A DNA stretch of 64,000 bases from a bacterium SCSIO 12741 (lineage in GTDB: Bacteria > Bacteroidota > Bacteroidia > Flavobacteriales_G > Salibacteraceae): the NCBI GenBank assembly GCA_024398055.1, contig CP073749.1, forward strand, positions 930,001-994,000. The letters are read 5' to 3'. Shown one piece after another: positions 24,201-34,081 of this stretch; the first letter of the stretch is position 1, and the number at the start of each line of letters is the position of its first letter. A program made the position numbers and the translations under genes. Under the pieces are notes generated by a model. The model had not been told where the DNA came from. It made no database searches and worked only from the letters and a program-made list of their open reading frames with translations.

Positions 24201-27026
24201 ATGAAAAAAATACTTCCTTTCCTAATTATGCTACTGAGCCTGCAGGCTTTCTCCCAGGCTCCTGACTTGTTTAGTTATCAAGCAGTAGTAAGAAACTCTG
24301 ACGGAGATGTTGTACCCAACAAAACTGTCAATTTCCAATTCACCATTTTTGAGAATCACTCGGGTGGCGTAGATGTGTATGTGGAAACACAAACGGCAAC
24401 TACCAATGGCTACGGTTTAGTAAGCTTGAGAATCGGTGAAGGAACCGTTGTATCCGGAGATTTCAGCACGGTAAAATGGGGCCAATTTGAACACGTATTG
24501 AAAGTAGAGGTTGATCCGGACGGAGGCACCAATTACACGGTGTTGAGCAATTCTCAACTGGTCTCTGTGCCATACGCATTGTATGCAGCCACATCGGATA
24601 ATCCAAACGATCATGACCAGGATTCAACCAATGAGATTCAAACGCTATCCTTCAACAACGATATTATTGAATTGTCCAAAAACGGCGGACAAGTAGATCT
24701 ATCCACCTATGCCCTTCGCCTGGATACCCTCGAAGGAGATGTAGATACCTTGAACATGGATTTGGATTCGCTCGAAGCGGATTTCAACGACTTAGTAATC
24801 CAACGCAGAAATGACTCCCTCATTTTTGCCACCATTTTGCAACAAATTGTAATCAAGCAAGTAGCCGATTCATTAACCCTGGCTACGAAAATCAGATTGG
24901 ACTCCGTGGTTCATGCCACTCGGATTGTAGCCGTGAGCACTGCTCTCACCACAAAAATTCAAGCTGACTCCTTGGTTCTTTCCGCAAGCATTGCAGCTAC
25001 ATCCAATGCGCTTTTGGCCAAAATTCAAGCTGACTCGTTGGTTCATTCTGCCAACGTTGCGACTACTTCGGCCACCCTATTAGCGAAAATCAGAGCCGAT
25101 TCCATTGTACAGACCACGCACTTGGCGGATACTGCTTCTGTTCTCCGCGGATTGATTAACTCCGGTGGTGCAACGGATCACGACCGTGATAGCACGAATG
25201 AAATTCAAACGATCTCCTCGTCTAACGATACTATATACCTTTCCAAAAATGGTGGATTTGTGGTAAATAACTCCGGCGTTTGGGGCGAAAGCGGAAGCGA
25301 TATTTATTATGCCGCAGGCAACGTTGCCATCGGTGGATCTGCTCCTTCTCATCAGTTGCACGTATTGGATACGACCAATCAAACCAGTACAACTAATCAA
25401 GGTTATGGAGTATTGGTTCAATCTCAAATTACCAACTCAGCCAACACAGAATATGCTGGCATAGGCGCCACCATAGTGGGTACCGATGGTGTGAATCGCG
25501 GTGTTCAAGGGGTGTCTGCCGGAAACTCTTCAGGCCACAACGTAGGGGTTTTAGGTTATGCCACCGATGCCGACACCAACATTGCGGTGCAAGCGGTAGC
25601 GGAAAGCTCAGGAGCCTCTGATGCGAACATTGGTATTTCCTATTCTGTTGAGAATGGAGGATCAAACTTCGGTATGATTGGAACTTTAGTCTCAGGCTCA
25701 GGAATTGCCACGCAAAACATTGGGATCTACAACCAGGTAACTGCCAATAACGGTCCTGCTATCGGTATTTATAATTTACAGGAAGGGAGTCAGAGAGCCA
25801 TTGGTATTCAATCGGATGCTCGGAGCACTAATACGAATACGGCCATTATAGCCAATACCTACTCCACTGCTGGAAATACATTCGAACAACATGGTGTATT
25901 TGGTCAAGCTCGTCCCCAATTTGGTACTGGTGGAAGTGGAAACCACTACGGTGTTTACGGTTATGCCGAAGGAGGAGGAAGTGGGGCTAGTCAAACCTTG
26001 AGTTCAGGCCTTTTTGGCGAGGCCAACAGTGGATCTACTTCTTCTAATAGCGACAACCGAGGTGTAACCGGTATTGCCGAATCATCTACTACTCTAAGAA
26101 ATGAAGGGGTAGCGGGTTTTGCAGAAGTAACTAACTCGGCCTTTAGCAATGGTTTCAATGCAGGTTTAAGTGGATTCTCAAGAGGTCATAGTACGCTTAA
26201 CTATGGTGTGGTAGGACAGGCCTATGGGACAGTGGCTGATCGAAACTATGGATCGGCCGGATTTGCCTACGGTGTTGCAACCGGTGGTGGAAAATGGAAT
26301 GTTGGATCCTACGGCTATGCCTGGGGTGCTGATACCAATATTGCCTTGTACGGTTATGCAGCCGACGATTTCGCCCACCCCAACATCGGTGTTTATTCTC
26401 GAGTAAATACCAGTACCGGTAGCTTAGCAGGATACTTCATCGGAAACGTGACCATCACAGGAAACTTGTCTATTACCGGTTCAATCAGTAAAGGTTCTGG
26501 TACCTTTAAGATTGATCACCCAGAAGATCCAGAGAACAAATTCTTGGTGCACAGTTTTGTGGAAAGTCCTGATATGATGAACATCTACAACGGAAACATT
26601 GTAACTGATGCTCAAGGATATGCTACTGTTACCCTACCAGACTACTTTGATGGCAACAACATTGAATACCGTTACCAATTGACTCCCATTGGTCAGTTTG
26701 CTCAGTGTATTGTAAAAGAGGAAATTTCGGGCAATCAGTTCATCATTCAAACGGATCAGCCTAATGTCAAAGTTAGCTGGCAGGTTACCGGAATTCGTAA
26801 CGATCCATACGCACAGCAAAATCGTATTGTTCCTGTTCAGGACAAGAATGCTGAGGAGCGTGGAAAATACTTACATCCTGAGGCTTATGGTCAGCCTGCA
26901 ACCAAGGCAATGTACCAGCCTTTGAAGCAGGACAAAACGATTGAAGAAATCAAACAACAGTCGGAAGGTACTCGTGGTGTATCTGAAAAGGTGTTGGAAA
27001 ACAGCGAGTCTCCCGCTAATCGATAA
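24201..27026 (+). CDS. Large secreted tail-fibre-like repeat protein
   Basis: Encodes 941 residues. A signal peptide (MKKILPFLIMLLSLQAFSQ) precedes an Ig-like domain (residues 20-130, FSYQAVVRNSDGDVVPNKTV). Two copies of a NEIQT-x-S-x-N-D-x-I-x-LSKNGG motif (about 140 and 331) frame a helical region with four 22-residue repeats. A long Gly/Asn-rich part with GVxGxA- and NYGVVGQAYG-like repeats follows, then a conserved C-terminal module (FKIDHPEDPENKFLVHSFVE, SWQVTGIRNDPYAQ, KYLHPEAYG). No T9SS type A tail is visible. It may form a surface fibre with the T9SS protein encoded just upstream, but this is inference. Confidence 0.8.
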   Translation: MKKILPFLIMLLSLQAFSQAPDLFSYQAVVRNSDGDVVPNKTVNFQFTIFENHSGGVDVYVETQTATTNGYGLVSLRIGEGTVVSGDFSTVKWGQFEHVLKVEVDPDGGTNYTVLSNSQLVSVPYALYAATSDNPNDHDQDSTNEIQTLSFNNDIIELSKNGGQVDLSTYALRLDTLEGDVDTLNMDLDSLEADFNDLVIQRRNDSLIFATILQQIVIKQVADSLTLATKIRLDSVVHATRIVAVSTALTTKIQADSLVLSASIAATSNALLAKIQADSLVHSANVATTSATLLAKIRADSIVQTTHLADTASVLRGLINSGGATDHDRDSTNEIQTISSSNDTIYLSKNGGFVVNNSGVWGESGSDIYYAAGNVAIGGSAPSHQLHVLDTTNQTSTTNQGYGVLVQSQITNSANTEYAGIGATIVGTDGVNRGVQGVSAGNSSGHNVGVLGYATDADTNIAVQAVAESSGASDANIGISYSVENGGSNFGMIGTLVSGSGIATQNIGIYNQVTANNGPAIGIYNLQEGSQRAIGIQSDARSTNTNTAIIANTYSTAGNTFEQHGVFGQARPQFGTGGSGNHYGVYGYAEGGGSGASQTLSSGLFGEANSGSTSSNSDNRGVTGIAESSTTLRNEGVAGFAEVTNSAFSNGFNAGLSGFSRGHSTLNYGVVGQAYGTVADRNYGSAGFAYGVATGGGKWNVGSYGYAWGADTNIALYGYAADDFAHPNIGVYSRVNTSTGSLAGYFIGNVTITGNLSITGSISKGSGTFKIDHPEDPENKFLVHSFVESPDMMNIYNGNIVTDAQGYATVTLPDYFDGNNIEYRYQLTPIGQFAQCIVKEEISGNQFIIQTDQPNVKVSWQVTGIRNDPYAQQNRIVPVQDKNAEERGKYLHPEAYGQPATKAMYQPLKQDKTIEEIKQQSEGTRGVSEKVLENSESPANR
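24888..25151 (+). repeat. Four 66-base repeats encoding a helical stalk
   Basis: Residues 230-317 of the fibre-like protein are four tandem 22-residue units, each starting with K-I-x-x-D-S (for example KIQADSLVLSASIAATSNAL). Ala, Leu, Ile and Val recur at about seven-residue spacing, suggesting a coiled-coil stalk. Confidence 0.75.
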
Positions 27027-27046
27027 GCAGGAGACCTCGCCGGATT

Positions 27047-29104
27047 TTATTCTGCGCGATCCATTAGATCCAACAGGAAGGCATATTCCTGTGCAATTTC
27101 TTTCAACGATTCAAATCGTCCGCTTGCTCCACTGTGGCCAAAATCCATTTCGGTTTGAAGCAGGAGAATGTTGTTATCCGTTTTTAACTCCCTGAGTTTA
27201 GCTACCCATTTGGCAGGTTCCCAGTATTGAACTTGAGAATCGTGTAGCCCTGTAGTTACCAAAATGTTTGGATAATCCTTGGCTTCTACCTGGTCATAGG
27301 GAGAATAGGACTTGATGTAGTTGTAGTATTCCGGATCATTGGGGTTTCCCCATTCGTCATACTCACCTGTTGTCAATGGAATAGATTCGTCCAGCATGGT
27401 GGTTACTACATCCACAAAAGGCACGGCAGCCACCATCCCCTTAAACAAATCAGGGCGCTCATTCATAACCGCCCCCATAAGCAAACCACCGGCACTTCCG
27501 CCCATGGCAAAAAGTTGCTCCTTACTGGTATATCCTTTTTGGATAAGACTTTCGGCAACATCGATAAAATCGAAGAAAGTATTTTTCTTTTTGAGAAGCT
27601 TCCCGTCCTCGTACCAGGATCTGCCCAGAGTTTCACTCCCTCGAATGTGGGCAATGGCAAATACCACTCCTCTATCCAATAGAGATAGTCTTACGGAAGA
27701 GAAATAAGGATCGATGCTGTGTCCGTAGCTTCCGTATCCGTACAAAAGTAAAGGGGCTGCACCTTGATCCATGGCGCCCTTTCGATAAACCAATGAAACC
27801 GGCACTTTAACTCCATCACGAACTTCTAATTGTAAACGCTCACTCTGGTAGTTCGCCACATCAAATTCACCAAGAACCTCTTGCTGCTTCAACACCTCCA
27901 TATTCCGACTCTCAAAATCGTATTCCATAATGGAAGACGGAGTGGTCATGGAAGTATAGCTAATTCTCAATTTTTGAGCGGCAAACTCATAATTATTGAC
28001 GCAGTATGCCTGGTAAGCTTCTTCTCCAAATTGGAGGTATTCATCTCGTGAGCCATCCAAGGTCATCACTCGGATGTTAACGATTCCCTGAATGCGTTCT
28101 TCTAATATCAGGTAGTTTTCAAACAGCTCGATATCCTCCAGCAACACATCCTCACGGTGCGGAATAACCTCTACCCATTCTTCTTTGCTGGTGACGCCAA
28201 CCGGCACCTCCATCAATCGGAAATTTTTGGCTTTCCAATTCGTGAGTACGTAAAACTTATCTCCAATGTGACCGACACCATATTCGAGGTCATCTTCCCT
28301 CGGTTGAATTATGGTAAAGTCCTGAAAAGGATGATCCGCATCCAGGTATCGATATTCCGTAGAAAGCGTACTTGAGGTTCCAATTAAAATGTACTTCTTG
28401 GACTTCGACTTGTAGACAAAGCAATTGAAGGTAGCATCTTCTTCCTCAAAAACCTTTACATCCTCAGCCGGATTAGATTCAAAGGCATGGCGCCAAACCT
28501 GATAAGGACGAAGAGTCTCGTCTTTTCTTGAGTAAAAAATGTGGCCATTATCATTGGCCCAAGCCACATCGCCACTGGTATTTTCGATTCGTTCATCGAG
28601 TAATTCACCCGTCTCCAAATTTTTGAAACGGATGGTATAGATTCTCCGGCTCAGGGTATCCTCACCGAAGGCCAATATCTTCTTGTTTGGACTGAGGGCC
28701 AGGCCAACAACCTGATAGTACTCATAGTCCTTGGCCAGCTCATTTACGTTGAGCAATATCTCTTCCGGAGCATCCAGGCTTCCCTCCTTTCGGCAATAGA
28801 TGGGATACTCCAACCCTTCTTCGTACCGCGAATAATACCACCAACCATCTGATTGGTAAGGAACCGACATGTCCGTTTCCTTAATCCGGCCTTTCATCTC
28901 CTCAAAAAGGGATTGACGAAAGTCTTTCAGGTCAGCCATAACCTCTTCGGTATGGGCATTCTCCCGCCGGAGGTAATCCAGTACTTCTTCGTTTTCTCTT
29001 TCTCGCAGCCAGTAGTAATCATCGGTTCTTAGGTCACCGTGTTTTTCCAACTGCTCCGGTCTTTTTTCAGCCACTCCGGAAAAGGGCAAATTCTTCATCT
29101 TCAT
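27047..29104 (-). CDS. ptrB: Oligopeptidase B (S9 family serine peptidase)
   Basis: Encodes 685 residues: an N-terminal beta-propeller (to about 410) with TDDYYWLRERENEEVLDYLR near its start, followed by an alpha/beta-hydrolase catalytic domain. The nucleophile serine is in AMGGSAGGLLMG, with the aspartate in GLHDSQVQYWEPAKW and histidine in DFGHSGASGRFES. Oligopeptidase B cleaves short peptides after Lys or Arg in the cytoplasm or periplasm; no signal peptide is visible here. The gene is convergent with the fibre-protein gene (20-base gap) and starts 13 bases after hemB stops. Confidence 0.93.
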   Translation of the reverse strand: MKMKNLPFSGVAEKRPEQLEKHGDLRTDDYYWLRERENEEVLDYLRRENAHTEEVMADLKDFRQSLFEEMKGRIKETDMSVPYQSDGWWYYSRYEEGLEYPIYCRKEGSLDAPEEILLNVNELAKDYEYYQVVGLALSPNKKILAFGEDTLSRRIYTIRFKNLETGELLDERIENTSGDVAWANDNGHIFYSRKDETLRPYQVWRHAFESNPAEDVKVFEEEDATFNCFVYKSKSKKYILIGTSSTLSTEYRYLDADHPFQDFTIIQPREDDLEYGVGHIGDKFYVLTNWKAKNFRLMEVPVGVTSKEEWVEVIPHREDVLLEDIELFENYLILEERIQGIVNIRVMTLDGSRDEYLQFGEEAYQAYCVNNYEFAAQKLRISYTSMTTPSSIMEYDFESRNMEVLKQQEVLGEFDVANYQSERLQLEVRDGVKVPVSLVYRKGAMDQGAAPLLLYGYGSYGHSIDPYFSSVRLSLLDRGVVFAIAHIRGSETLGRSWYEDGKLLKKKNTFFDFIDVAESLIQKGYTSKEQLFAMGGSAGGLLMGAVMNERPDLFKGMVAAVPFVDVVTTMLDESIPLTTGEYDEWGNPNDPEYYNYIKSYSPYDQVEAKDYPNILVTTGLHDSQVQYWEPAKWVAKLRELKTDNNILLLQTEMDFGHSGASGRFESLKEIAQEYAFLLDLMDRAE

Positions 29105-29117
29105 GCTCTAAGGGGTC

Positions 29118-30101
29118 TTAGATTTTGCCGTCTTTGGCCATTTGGGCATATGTTTTTGCGAAGTAGGTCAAAATAACCTGGGCTCCTGCACGTCGGATGG
29201 ACAGTAACATTTCAGGCATCACCTTATCAAAATCCAACCAACCATTTTGTGCAGCCGCAATTAACATGGCACACTCACCACTCACGTTGTAAGCAGCAAT
29301 GGGAATATCGTAGTTCTCGTTCAACATGTGAATGATGTCCAGATAAGGCAAAGCCGGCTTCACCATCAGATAATCCGCTCCTTCGGCATAATCAAGATCT
29401 GCTTCAAGCAGGGCCTCTCTTTTGTTTGCCGGATCCATCTGATAAGTCTTTTTATCCCCTTTTTTGGGTGCCGAATCCAGGGCATCACGGAAGGGGCCGT
29501 AGAAACCGGACGCATACTTGGCGGTGTAAGCCATAATGCCACGATCGGTATATCCGTTGCTGTCCAACATTTCCCGCAAGTACCCCACTCGACCATCCAT
29601 CATATCCGATGGCCCAATGATATCTGCTCCGGCCTGAACCTGAGCCAAAGCCATTTCCGCCAAGATGGGAAGGGTTTCATCGTTTACGATATCATCTCCT
29701 ACCACCAATCCGTCGTGACCATCGCTGGAATAGGGATCCATGGCTACATCGGTAATGAGGCAAACATCCTTGCCAAATCGCTTTTTGATTTCGGTAAAAG
29801 CCTTTAGGTAAAAGTTATCCGGGTGACCACCGTAGGTCGCTCTTGAATCTTTGAGTTCTTCCTGAACCGCAGGGAACAAAATGAAACTTCCAATTCCCAG
29901 CTCGAGGCAGGAATCAATTTCCTTGAGCAGTTCATCCGTAGACAGGCGAAAATTTCCTGGCATGGATTTCACCTCATCCCTAATTCCCTTTCCATCGACC
30001 ATAAATAGAGGTTGAACCAAATTTTCCAGAGATAATCTGGTTTCTCTCAAGTGACCTCGGGTTAGAGGCGTCATGCGATTTCTTCTTGGTCTTCTGTGCA
30101 T
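29118..30101 (-). CDS. hemB: Porphobilinogen synthase (heme biosynthesis)
   Basis: Encodes 327 residues and condenses two 5-aminolevulinates to porphobilinogen in tetrapyrrole synthesis. The Schiff-base lysine is in YLMVKPALPYLDII and the second active-site lysine in PFRDALDSAPKKGDKKTYQ. The metal region reads LITDVAMDPYSSDGHDGLV, with aspartates where zinc enzymes have cysteines, so this is the Mg-dependent, non-zinc class. The long ORF extends further upstream, but MHRRPRRNRMTPLTRGHLRE is a normal N terminus. ptrB follows after 13 bases. Confidence 0.96.
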   Translation of the reverse strand: MHRRPRRNRMTPLTRGHLRETRLSLENLVQPLFMVDGKGIRDEVKSMPGNFRLSTDELLKEIDSCLELGIGSFILFPAVQEELKDSRATYGGHPDNFYLKAFTEIKKRFGKDVCLITDVAMDPYSSDGHDGLVVGDDIVNDETLPILAEMALAQVQAGADIIGPSDMMDGRVGYLREMLDSNGYTDRGIMAYTAKYASGFYGPFRDALDSAPKKGDKKTYQMDPANKREALLEADLDYAEGADYLMVKPALPYLDIIHMLNENYDIPIAAYNVSGECAMLIAAAQNGWLDFDKVMPEMLLSIRRAGAQVILTYFAKTYAQMAKDGKI

Positions 30102-30169
30102 TGTTTTGTTCTTTACTTAGGTTCTGAATTGAGTTAGGGAGGTTCTCCACTAACCCTTCAAAATTAGGC

Positions 30170-30177
30170 CAAAAGTA
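30170..30177 (-). promoter_or_regulatory. Candidate -7 promoter box for hemB
   Basis: The minus strand reads TACTTTTG, a full TAnnTTTG match, 68 bases before the hemB ATG. It lies in the 211-base divergent gap with the LOG-family gene (30102-30312); nothing else is recognised in that gap besides a ribosome-binding-like AAGGAG at 30304-30309. Confidence 0.4.
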
Positions 30178-30312
30178 GCGCCAACGGCTCAATGGTAGCG
30201 GGGAATCTTTATTCAAAAAATAAGAAACGTTAAAGCGGGATTATTCTGCTCCGATATGCCTGCCGATTCCCCGAGGAATTGTTTACTTCGTAGCACCATT
30301 GATAAGGAGTTT

Positions 30313-30906
30313 ATGGGAAATAAAATCAGTAGCGTTTGTGTATTCTGTGCCTCAGGAGAAGGCAACAACCCCATTTACAAAAAGTCTGCCCGAGAAGCAG
30401 GTAAAGCCATTGCCCAGCGTGGCATGGAATTGATTTATGGCGGAGGTAAAGTTGGCCTTATGGGTGCCGTGGCAGACGGTGCTATGGAAGCCGGAGGAAA
30501 AGTGACCGGAATTATTCCTGAATTCATGATTCCTCATGAGGTTGGACACACTGGAATTACCGATCTTCTAACGGTTTCTTCCATGCATGAGCGAAAATTG
30601 GAAATGCATGAGCGTTCTGACGCTGTACTTACCCTTCCCGGAGGATTTGGAACCTTTGAAGAACTCTTTGAAATCGTCACCTGGATTCAATTGGGGCTCT
30701 ACGCCAAGCCAGTTGCCCTTTTAAACGTCAATGGATATTATGATTTACTCGGCCAACAATTGGACTTAATGGCGAAGGAAGGTCTGCTACGTGATAAGCA
30801 TCGCCCCTTAATTCATTTGTGCTCCAACCTGGACGAAGTATTTGACCATTTTGAAACCTACTTGCCCGGAGATTCCATCTTTAAAATCCTGGAAGAACAA
30901 ACCTAA
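30313..30906 (+). CDS. LOG-family nucleotide phosphoribohydrolase (TIGR00730)
   Basis: Encodes 197 residues from the ATG at 30313, which follows AAGGAG at the right distance; an upstream ATG at 30256 gives 19 extra residues unlike the family. The family hydrolyses nucleoside 5'-monophosphates, releasing ribose 5-phosphate; some members activate cytokinins. The motif GGGKVGLMGAVADGA and the PGGFGTFEELFEIVTW segment carrying the catalytic glutamate and arginine region are both present. Substrate is not predictable. The gene is a single unit followed after 69 bases by lgt. Confidence 0.9.
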   Translation: MGNKISSVCVFCASGEGNNPIYKKSAREAGKAIAQRGMELIYGGGKVGLMGAVADGAMEAGGKVTGIIPEFMIPHEVGHTGITDLLTVSSMHERKLEMHERSDAVLTLPGGFGTFEELFEIVTWIQLGLYAKPVALLNVNGYYDLLGQQLDLMAKEGLLRDKHRPLIHLCSNLDEVFDHFETYLPGDSIFKILEEQT

Positions 30907-30975
30907 ACCTTTGATTGCCTTGAACAAGGCTCCAAAAAAAGAACTATTTTTTAGCTAATTTGCAAGCCATACATC

Positions 30976-31785
30976 ATGCACATGCTTTATATCACCTGGG
31001 ACATTGACCCTGAAATCATCTCCTCTCCAATAGCGATTCGGTACTACGGCCTTTTGTTTGCCAGTGCCTTCCTATCCGGATATTTTGTTCTCAACCGCAT
31101 GTTCCGCAATGAGCAAGTGAATAAGGAATGGTTGGATAGCGTATTGATGTATGTGATTATTGGCGCGGTGGCCGGAGCTCGCATCGGGCATTGCGTTTTT
31201 TACGACTGGGCTTACTTTCAGAATCATCTTCTGGAAATATTTCTACCTGTCCAATTTGAGCCCGAGTTTCGATTCACTGGATTCTTGGGCCTTGCCAGTC
31301 ATGGTGCGGCAATCGGAATAATATTGGCCCTTTGGCTGTGGTCTCGCAAGGTGAGCAAAAAGTCCATCATCTGGATTCTCGACCGTGTGGTAATTACCGT
31401 TGCCCTTGGTGGATTTTTCATTCGAATGGGTAACCTGATGAATTCTGAAATCATTGGCCAACCTACGGACTTGCCATGGGGATTCATTTTTAAGCAAGTT
31501 GACGACCTTCCACGGCATCCCAGCCAGTTGTATGAAGCCTTGAGTTATATCACCATTTTCCTGGTACTTAACTTCCTTTACTGGAAGAAAAAATGGGGCG
31601 AACGCTCCGGTGCCATCTTTGGATTATTCCTGATTTTACTGTTTGCTGCACGTTTTCTCATTGAGTTTGTCAAAGAGAATCAAGTGGCCTTTGAAGACGG
31701 GCTATATTTCAATATGGGACAATTATTAAGTATTCCTTTTATTTTTGGTGGTATCTATTTCCTAATACGAGCCAAAAAAACATAA
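30976..31785 (+). CDS. lgt: Prolipoprotein diacylglyceryl transferase
   Basis: Encodes 269 residues of an integral inner-membrane enzyme with about seven membrane segments. Lgt transfers diacylglycerol from phosphatidylglycerol to the lipobox cysteine of prelipoproteins. Signature motifs are present: GARIGHCVFYDW, IRMGNLMNSEIIGQPTDLPW, and RHPSQLYEAL. The start is the ATG at 30976 or 30982. The M48 protease gene begins eight bases after the stop, suggesting cotranscription. Confidence 0.95.
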   Translation: MHMLYITWDIDPEIISSPIAIRYYGLLFASAFLSGYFVLNRMFRNEQVNKEWLDSVLMYVIIGAVAGARIGHCVFYDWAYFQNHLLEIFLPVQFEPEFRFTGFLGLASHGAAIGIILALWLWSRKVSKKSIIWILDRVVITVALGGFFIRMGNLMNSEIIGQPTDLPWGFIFKQVDDLPRHPSQLYEALSYITIFLVLNFLYWKKKWGERSGAIFGLFLILLFAARFLIEFVKENQVAFEDGLYFNMGQLLSIPFIFGGIYFLIRAKKT

Positions 31786-31793
31786 CCCTAATT

Positions 31794-34079
31794 ATGAAAA
31801 AACCTCTCAGCATCGCGTTCCTACTTCTGATTGCAGCGATACCTACTTTCGCTCAGCTATCAAAAGAAGATTACCGACCATTGGAATGCAAAGGGGAAAT
31901 TCCTGAAGTTTTTCTCCGCCTCTCCAGTGAAATTTCTAAAGAAATAAACGAACAGAACCAATACGCCACCGAAAGCAAAAGGGTCAGAAAACAAACCGAG
32001 AATTTTTATGAGATGAGCAATTTCATGCTCGATCAAATTCTCCTAAGCGGTGACATCTTGTTTGGTGCTACCCTTACCCGATACTTCAACAAGATTGGGA
32101 AAGAACTCATGAAGGACAACCCTGAACTACAAAAAAAGGTCACCTTCTTCACTTTCAAATCTCCTCACGTAAATGCCTTTGCCACAGACCAGGGATACAT
32201 CTTCGTAAATGTTGGCTTGCTGGCTCAGGTATCGAATGAAACGGAATTGGCTTTCGTACTCTCACACGAATTGGTTCACTACCGCGAACAGCACAACATT
32301 CAGGAATTTTTGGAAACGGACCTGATCAAAAAAGGAAAAGGAAAATACCGTTACACCAGCACCTCCGATCGTGTTAACTCCTACTACCAATATTCCCGCG
32401 AATTGGAGACTGAAGCGGATAAGGAAGGCCTTAAAATGCTGGCCAACACCAATTACAACATTAAGAAGGCCAAAGGCCTGTTTGATGTTTTGCTTTACTC
32501 CTACCTACCTTTCGACGAAGAAGAATTTGACCGTGGATTCTTAGGTAATTCCTCCTTCGAGTTTCCAGAAAAGTACTTTTTGGACAGTGTAAAAAGCATT
32601 AGTGCTCGTGATGATGTGAGTGACGAATTAAGCACCCACCCCAACATCCGCAAGCGACGCGACGCCGCTCTAAAACGATTCAAAAAACTTCAGAAAAGCT
32701 CGAAAGGAAAAAGCACTTACCTTACCAGCAAAGAAGAATTCAGATACGTTCGCGACATTGCCCGTTTTGAAATTATTCGTCAAAACCTGCTGATGCACCG
32801 CTACGACAGAGCCATTTACAACTGCTTCCTGATGAAGGAAGACTACCCCAATAACAAATGGCTGGATAAGTGTTTGATTCAAGCTCTATCCGGAGCTCTG
32901 GCTTACAAGGAACAAAACAAATCATCGGAGGCGATGTCTTACTACAAAAAAGTAGAAGGCTACTCCCAGGATGTATCCTACTTCCTGCGCAAAATCAAAA
33001 AGAAGGAATTGGCCATTACGACCACCGCCAAGGCCTACGAAATTTACCAGAAGTACCCAGACGATAAGTACCTGGCTAAGTATGCTGAGGACTTAATGTA
33101 TCACCTGATCTCATTCTACGAATTGTCTTTGGAAGACTTTACCCGGGACAAGGAAGATGAAAGTGAGGACGAAGATGGGGACGATGAAGAATCGGCTTCT
33201 GCTGAATCGGAGGACGATGAAGATGAGGATGAAGACGACGATGAGGAACTGAGTAAATACGACAAAATCAAAAAGAAGAAGAGCGAGGACAAAGAAGCCA
33301 TGTCTGACGACGAGAAGTATTACTACCTCAATGCCTTCCGTTCTTTCTTCAAGGATCCTGACTTCGAAATCATGTTTGAAAAGGCCTATTCACGGTACCA
33401 GAAAAATACGGACATCAGCGAATCGGAAAGAGCTCGTATGACGAAACAAGCCAAGAAGCGGGAAAAGATGATTGCCAAGAAAGGGGAAGCCTTAGGCATT
33501 GACGAGTTGGTGGTGGTTGATCCTACCTACCTCGTGATTGATGACCGGGGTTCAAACAGCAAGGTCAATTACGCTCAGTCAGAAGGCAAGAAGCAAGACT
33601 TGAAAGACAAAATCTCCGACATATCGAGCGACATTGAACTTAAGACTACCCTACTTGACCCTAAGGTGTTTGATTACTCTCAAACGAAAGAATTTAACGC
33701 CTTGATGAAAATGAAAGAATGGATTAGTGAGATGTCCTCCCATGAAGTAGACTCCGTTAACTCCATCCTGCTGGAAGAACTGAACCAGGTTTCTAATTCC
33801 TTTAACACGCCTTATGTCGCGGTTCCGGCCTGCTACAATTTCACCATCAACGAAAACAAAGGAAAGTACATCTGGCCGATGTTTTTTGTAGTAACGATCC
33901 CCTGGGCGATCTACAAAATGGTGACGCCAACGGAAGGAACCTACATTCGATTCTATGTACTCGATTTGAAATCGGGCAACAGCGTATTTGATGAGGAATA
34001 CGTATTTCTCCATCGAGACAGCGACGCCAATGTCAATAGCTGCCTCTACGATAGTATGTCCCAAATTAAACGTCGATAA
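31794..34079 (+). CDS. Periplasmic M48-family metalloprotease with acidic insert
   Basis: Encodes 761 residues with a signal peptide (residues 1-21, ending PTFAQ). The protease domain has VLSHELVHYREQHN (HExxH, around residue 157) and ELETEADKEGLKML with the third zinc ligand, so it is a complete M48 active site. A TPR-like helical part follows (about 310-445). Residues 455-490 are a nearly unbroken Asp/Glu tract, followed by lysine-rich sequence. The C-terminal 200 residues are unlike standard M48 members. BepA/LoiP-type proteins of this family act in outer-membrane assembly quality control; a similar role here is inference. Barrel genes follow immediately downstream. Confidence 0.85.
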   Translation: MKKPLSIAFLLLIAAIPTFAQLSKEDYRPLECKGEIPEVFLRLSSEISKEINEQNQYATESKRVRKQTENFYEMSNFMLDQILLSGDILFGATLTRYFNKIGKELMKDNPELQKKVTFFTFKSPHVNAFATDQGYIFVNVGLLAQVSNETELAFVLSHELVHYREQHNIQEFLETDLIKKGKGKYRYTSTSDRVNSYYQYSRELETEADKEGLKMLANTNYNIKKAKGLFDVLLYSYLPFDEEEFDRGFLGNSSFEFPEKYFLDSVKSISARDDVSDELSTHPNIRKRRDAALKRFKKLQKSSKGKSTYLTSKEEFRYVRDIARFEIIRQNLLMHRYDRAIYNCFLMKEDYPNNKWLDKCLIQALSGALAYKEQNKSSEAMSYYKKVEGYSQDVSYFLRKIKKKELAITTTAKAYEIYQKYPDDKYLAKYAEDLMYHLISFYELSLEDFTRDKEDESEDEDGDDEESASAESEDDEDEDEDDDEELSKYDKIKKKKSEDKEAMSDDEKYYYLNAFRSFFKDPDFEIMFEKAYSRYQKNTDISESERARMTKQAKKREKMIAKKGEALGIDELVVVDPTYLVIDDRGSNSKVNYAQSEGKKQDLKDKISDISSDIELKTTLLDPKVFDYSQTKEFNALMKMKEWISEMSSHEVDSVNSILLEELNQVSNSFNTPYVAVPACYNFTINENKGKYIWPMFFVVTIPWAIYKMVTPTEGTYIRFYVLDLKSGNSVFDEEYVFLHRDSDANVNSCLYDSMSQIKRR

Positions 34080-34081
34080 TC

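Noticed and set aside
24201-27026. T9SS type A sorting domain on the fibre-like protein
   Set aside because: I looked for a YPNP motif and terminal basic residues at the C terminus and found none; only the upstream small protein has them.
33116-33301. Serine-rich antisense frame in the M48 gene
   Set aside because: Produced by the reverse complement of the Asp/Glu codon tract.
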